NCBI GenBank assembly: GCA_009602735.1
Contig: WELA01002297.1
Span: 924,126-988,125 of the forward strand
DNA length: 64,000 bases
Reading direction: 5' to 3'
From: Mesotaenium endlicherianum
Taxonomy: Eukaryota > Streptophyta > Zygnematophyceae > Zygnematales > Mesotaeniaceae
Part shown: positions 60,019 through 64,000 of the stretch, one piece after another
Layout of the letters: every line of letters begins with the position of its first letter
Position numbering within the stretch: the first letter of the stretch is position 1
Notes under the pieces: model-generated
Seen by the model: only the letters and a program-made list of their open reading frames with translations
Database searches by the model: none
Told to the model about the DNA's origin: nothing
Position numbers and translations under genes: made by a program

Positions 60019-60335
60019 ACTAACAAGAATAGTAATGAAGGGGGTGCCAAGTCACGAGCTTTGCCCCCCTCGGGTATGCCAAGAAAACATGCTGGCTACA
60101 TGAGAAGGTCAACAGCATCGTGGTAAAATATAATGCGTGTCGAGAGATAATAAATCGAAGGGATATTAGTAATCAATGACTATATTGGCCTGTTATTGAC
60201 AGTGTGGGAACATGCCGTGCCCCATGACTCAATTCCCTCTAGGCAAAAGCGGATGCTCTCTATTGTTGGTAACCATTCAGGATTCAAAGTGCAGCTGGCC
60301 TTTTCGTAATTGTCCCGCGGTTTTCTTCAATCAAA

Positions 60336-61731
60336 ATGGCACAGAGCCAAGAAGCAAAGATAAAGCATTCTGATGACGTACCCGGTCTAATGGTCAAAGT
60401 AGCTCCTCTTACGCCCGAAGATATTTCTGAACCTGAGAAGATTGGTGGGAAATGGACAGAGGTACGCTGGTAGATGAACATAATTAAGCCTTTCCTGCCA
60501 TCTGTGTGTGTTCACCTCTTTCATTTCTACAATACGACTTGGAGCCGTGAAACAAATAAATAGTTCACTCACATGCCTTTCCAGTCAGGTCCAAATCTGG
60601 AGGAGACCAAATTTATGAAGTGAGGAACATTTGAACAAGTATGACATTGTATATCTGTACAGATGTATCTAGACACATGTATGTATGGAACCTGACTGTA
60701 CTCTCACATGTTCTAGTCGAAGAAATACAAATGCTGAAGCCGCTATGTAGAAGTAGCAAATGATTTGTAATACATCAAAAAAAGTACGCATGTGGCCTGC
60801 TCTCTTCAATTGATTTGGAATTGCATGGAGAAGAAGAGTGGCTCATTTGTCCCAAAGAAGGAGAGCATCATTTGAACTCATGCACTAGAATCGACGAGCA
60901 GGTCATGACCAGTATGTACTACAGACCATGTCACGCTTTGCTCGCAACTACCTCTTTACCCTCGCACAAAAAGGTGCCCACAAAGTGGTAAGAAGGGCGC
61001 GAACGTGAAAAGGTGCTCTTTCCTTCTCATTTTTTACATGTGACATGTCAGTCACCTCGCTCAGCTGGCACTGCTGCATACTGCAGAAACACGAGATCGA
61101 GGGGAAGCCTATCACCCCCGAAGATGCTGCGGAAATTGTGTCTGCCGAGCAAAAAGCTGGCCATGACACCAGCAAGGGCAGTCTTGCGGCAAGAATGCAG
61201 GTGAAGTGCCTTCTCACCCTCCTCCATGGCTGCAGTCAGGGTGGCGCTTGTGAATGCACCGCTGAATGTCTGTCATAAAAGCATCACTAGGATGCGCCAT
61301 GAGTCTTCCTTCCTCCCTGGATTAGGACCGTTGCTTTCGAGCCTCCCCAGAGCAGGGGAGTGAGCGTTGGGCTTGCCACTGATACTCGACCTTAATCAAG
61401 ACTGGAGGACGAAGTTGGATGCATTGCCTCTGCCGTCATTCCTCCAGGGGCCGCTGTCCTTGCTGTAGTTCTGTCGATAACGGGCTACTGCTTCCCTCGG
61501 TTTTACGACGCCGATCAGCAATCAGCGGGTCAGCTGCAATTCTCTCCCGCGTGCTTCTGGGTGCAGGCTGCTGCAGATGTGAACGTGAAGGAGGGCATTG
61601 TTCCCCCAGTTGGAACGGCCTCCATGGGCACCGAGAGGGGTGTTCTCACGGAGAAGGAAGATAAGGTGCGGTCTAAAATCAGGACCCAGCATGGGTCGAA
61701 GGAGACTGCGAGTCACGCAATTGGGCCCTGA
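60336..61731 (+). CDS. SMP-domain (seed maturation protein/LEA-like) protein
   Basis: Small hydrophilic protein with similarity to the SMP family of LEA proteins, which protect cells during drying. Exons: 60336-60461, 61087-61200 and 61567-61731, total 134 residues if exon 3 reads on to the TGA at 61729-61731. A GTGCGG donor-like site at 61666 allows a different 3' end. SMP-like pattern: GKPITPEDAAEIVSAEQKAG in exon 2, then GSLAARMQAAADVN across the exon 2/3 junction, close to the ADxVxSAExR…GGVAASxxxAAxxN pattern of the family. The N-terminal exon (VPGLMVKVAPLTPEDISEPE) is less conserved. Land-plant SMP proteins often carry two or three repeats; only one is plain here. Start chosen as the first ATG (CAAAATGGC). 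Confidence 0.6.
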
Positions 61732-63348
61732 GTGACTCCATGGAGAACCCAGAGCTGCTCACTCAGTGCTTGCAGTAGTGATTGGTAGGGGAAGAAACTG
61801 TGCATCCTCCTGGAGCTTGTTTTACGTGTCTTAGAGAGACTTGGTGATGGAACAAAGTGGCAAGCGCACTGACAGGTGGCCCCCTGCTCTACATCTATAT
61901 GTAAATGTTGCAACATTGCACTTCTGTGTATGTGCTACGTTACCCTGACTCACGCTCTGTCCATGAAATCTTGATGGGTCGCCACAGCTTCCATGTGCAA
62001 GGCTAGATACTTCAAGCTTTGCACGTCTTTAGCCGGCAGTTCCCACATAATGGTGGACCCCTTACTGTCATCATCAGAAATGCCTGCGGTCATGGCGGGC
62101 AATATTCGCCTTGCTTTGCTCGCCAGTTTGTCATAGCAAACTCTTGCACTTTCGTGTGGAGGTATATAAAGGGCATGCCTGTGAAAGAGTTTGCCGATTG
62201 ACATTTGTTGGGAATGGCATGGGCATGCAATCAAATGTTGATTTGGGCATTAAGTTTGTGTGTTAGCTGTAGACGCGTTCATTATCGTTGTATGCCTAAT
62301 GTAACACTCTCAAGACAGTATTGAGGCAGTACTTTTTTTTTTGTATGGAATTAGCCCTCCATGCACGGGAAAATGCAGCTGCTTTCGTACGTCACGCTTG
62401 TCTGATCAAGCCTTAAGTTCTTCGTCGAAGTCTCCTACATGCTAAAGAATGCATACGAAGCTTGCTAGGGGAATTTGAGAAGGAGCTGACCATCAGTTTG
62501 ACAGATCAACACCAATACCAATCATTGTTTCCTCGAAGTGGGCGTCTAGAGTTTGACTTGTATAACAGAGGTCACACTAGCTGTGAACATCTTGCTGCGA
62601 CAACTAATCATATGCAGGGCACTAGCTCCACGAGGGCCACTCAGATGCTGCTCCTTCTTTCGGGCTTGTGGGGACCTGCCCCCTCCTTGTATAGGAAGGC
62701 CTGGCCTTGGCAGAACAGGAAACTACCAGGCATGCACGCTCTGTTGCAAGTAGGTGCTTTACAAGCTCACTCGTATGATGCTAGCTCGCAACGGCAAGGC
62801 GAGGTACACTGCAGCAACATGCTGAGTAACGAGGAGATTCACGATTTGTGTTCAAACTGTACGGTTTTGAAGAGAATTGAAGGATCAGATTGCATCTCTG
62901 ATTGGTCGCCACCTCGAGCACCTCTTACTCAGAGCATGAATATGGAGAAGGCTGGATGAACACCTATTATCCTTCCAATGGTCGAGCATGACCTGCCAGA
63001 CGTTGATAGCTACTTGCTTGGAGGGTTGACCAGGCCAAGCCATGGCTGACTTTGAGACGAAATGGCCCCAGGATGTTACCTGCGTGTCGGCCCAGTTGTG
63101 CATGCACCCGCTCGATGATGATTGAGAGGGCAGCCCTTCCTCCACCCTGAAGAAGCCCATTCTAGGCCACATGTGAGTTGCGTACAGTCTTGAATCTTCC
63201 TGCCAGGTATTCAGAGCTCCTCACTACTATCTTCCAGAGCCGTGGGGTTGGCAAGCAGGGCGCTTCAGACGAGATAATGAGCTGGAGCGCACGCTAGGCC
63301 AGGCAGGGCCCTAAGGGAATAGCAGGTGGCGTCGTCCTGAACGCTGTC
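61732..63348. other. Intergenic region right of the SMP-domain gene
   Basis: About 1.6 kb between convergent genes. A poly-T run lies at 62332-62342. A 165-codon plus-strand frame at 62462-62959 has no recognisable domain and is treated as chance or as antisense of the kinase 3' UTR. Confidence 0.45.
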
Positions 63349-63462
63349 CTACTTCTCATGAGGTACTTTCTTCTTCACGTACGACAAGTACGGGTCTTGG
63401 GCCGCCGTCACCACGTCGGGTCTGAGGCGCTGGTCGTACGTGAGGCACCGCCGGATGAAGTC
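63349..63462 (-). CDS. Tousled-like protein kinase, last exon (partial)
   Basis: The terminal exon of a serine/threonine kinase; the acceptor CAG borders 63462 and the stop is at 63349-63351. The 37 residues DFIRRCLTYDQRLRPDVVTA followed by AQDPYLSYVKKK match the end of the kinase domain of Tousled-like kinases (IRRCLTYNQxxRPDVLTIAQDPYL), nuclear kinases that phosphorylate the histone chaperone ASF1 and act in chromatin assembly. No upstream exon was found between 63463 and the right edge, so the preceding intron exceeds 530 bases and the rest lies outside the window. Confidence 0.8.
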   Translation of the reverse strand, partial: DFIRRCLTYDQRLRPDVVTAAQDPYLSYVKKKVPHEK

Positions 63463-64000
63463 CTGAGCCACACCCGTGCAAGCACGCACGCACGCACGCA
63501 CGCACGCATCCACATGTGAGCAATCTCTGGTCAAAAATCCAGGCAGTGCACATACTCGCCACATGTGCACTGTCGCCGGCTTGAAGTCTGAAGGCGACCA
63601 GCAATAGTGCACCCCTGAAAACAACGCCAGCAGGGCCACTCAGGCTGCCCTATATGCCATAAGGTGGCACCGCCCGATTGCTTAAAAACTCTCACGATGG
63701 ACCCCTTTACTCGTTCACGATTTCTCACATGTGCGGAGCGGCACTGAGGAGCCACGTGCCACGGAAGGGACAGCTCAGCTCATATTCGCCCCATTCAAGC
63801 AACTTCCAACATCCACCCAGTTGTGCGTGCATTGGCTCAAAGTCAGTCAGTCAGTCCGTCAGGCCCGCCCCCGCCGCCACCACGAGTGTGATCGCAACAA
63901 ACATCGCCTCGGCGCCGCAAGCCCTGCCCCAGGAGGCCCAGGACACCAGCCCGCAAGACGCCTGCATGCAGGGCCACCACAAGGCCGACATCATCAATGC
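63463..64000 (-). other. Intron of the Tousled-like kinase gene (partial)
   Basis: The last 538 bases of the window. It contains an (ACGC)n tetranucleotide repeat at about 63480-63507 right next to the splice acceptor, and a CAGT repeat near 63840-63860. I saw no kinase-coding exon here; the final 120 bases are GC-rich and open in some frames but do not resemble the family. Confidence 0.5.
63480..63507. repeat. (ACGC)n microsatellite
   Basis: About seven GCAC/ACGC tetranucleotides, about 20 bases upstream of the last-exon acceptor of the Tousled-like kinase on the minus strand, replacing the usual pyrimidine tract. Confidence 0.9.

Larger units (their letters stand above)
58099..60335. other. 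Intergenic region between SSI and the SMP-domain gene
   Basis: About 2.2 kb. It contains the SSI 3' flank, a nine-base G run near 58501, a MITE-like element (58668-59060) and, toward the right, the presumed promoter of the SMP-domain gene with ACGT-core motifs. No coding sequence is supported. Confidence 0.55.

Noticed and set aside
62462-62959. Plus-strand ORF of 165 codons
   Set aside because: No recognisable domain or splice partner; composition ordinary for chance frames. Kept as intergenic.

Overview
This 64 kb window looks like nuclear DNA from a green plant of the streptophyte lineage, probably a charophyte alga. The evidence is gene content (sucrose/H+ symporter, ARID-HMG protein, SKIP8-like F-box protein, UUAT1-like nucleotide-sugar transporter, starch synthase I, SMP-domain LEA-like protein, Tousled-like kinase, plastid CHL27 and Iojap), many short GT-AG introns, and a Ty3/gypsy chromovirus. 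The genus is not proven; nothing here separates a charophyte alga from an early land plant with certainty.

Layout. 1-~5596: right-hand part of a Ty3/gypsy chromovirus (pol with chromodomain, an extra ORF downstream of pol, polypurine tract, 3' LTR). ~5597-~6151: 5' end of a second LTR element on the minus strand (gag start, tRNA-Met type primer-binding site, short LTR), abutting the first. 6152-9906: AT-rich gene-poor DNA. 9907-12818 (+): CHL27. 13652-17424 (-): Iojap/RsfS, with a large intron holding an AC/GA microsatellite and an assembly gap. 18457-21488 (+): ARID-HMG protein. 24330-26187 (-): soluble inorganic pyrophosphatase. 27086-29692 (+): UUAT1-like transporter. 30929-33908 (-): SKIP8-like F-box/NTF2-like protein. 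35015-41948 (-): 15-exon sucrose transporter. 43913-49688 (+): bromodomain protein with a long upstream ORF. 50735-58098 (+): starch synthase I. 58668-59060: a MITE-like element. 60336-61731 (+): SMP-domain protein. 63349-63462 (-): last exon of a Tousled-like kinase whose other exons lie outside the window or were not found.

Exon structures were worked out by hand: for every complete gene the listed exons join in frame at GT-AG borders and match the remembered family sequence. The host genes are ordinary and unlinked in function, although several serve the plastid (CHL27, Iojap, starch synthase I, probably the pyrophosphatase) or sugar handling (starch synthase I, sucrose transporter, nucleotide-sugar transporter). 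Four gene pairs are head-to-head and share an upstream region or nearly so (Iojap/ARID-HMG, pyrophosphatase/UUAT1-like, SUT/bromodomain), and two pairs converge. No rRNA, CRISPR or convincing tRNA gene was seen. The most unusual points are the extra ORF and doubled polypurine tract of the chromovirus, a small conserved inverted sequence shared by its LTR and a site 2 kb away, the MITE-like element, the 110-codon upstream ORF overlapping the bromodomain start, and the in-frame low-complexity insert in the pyrophosphatase.
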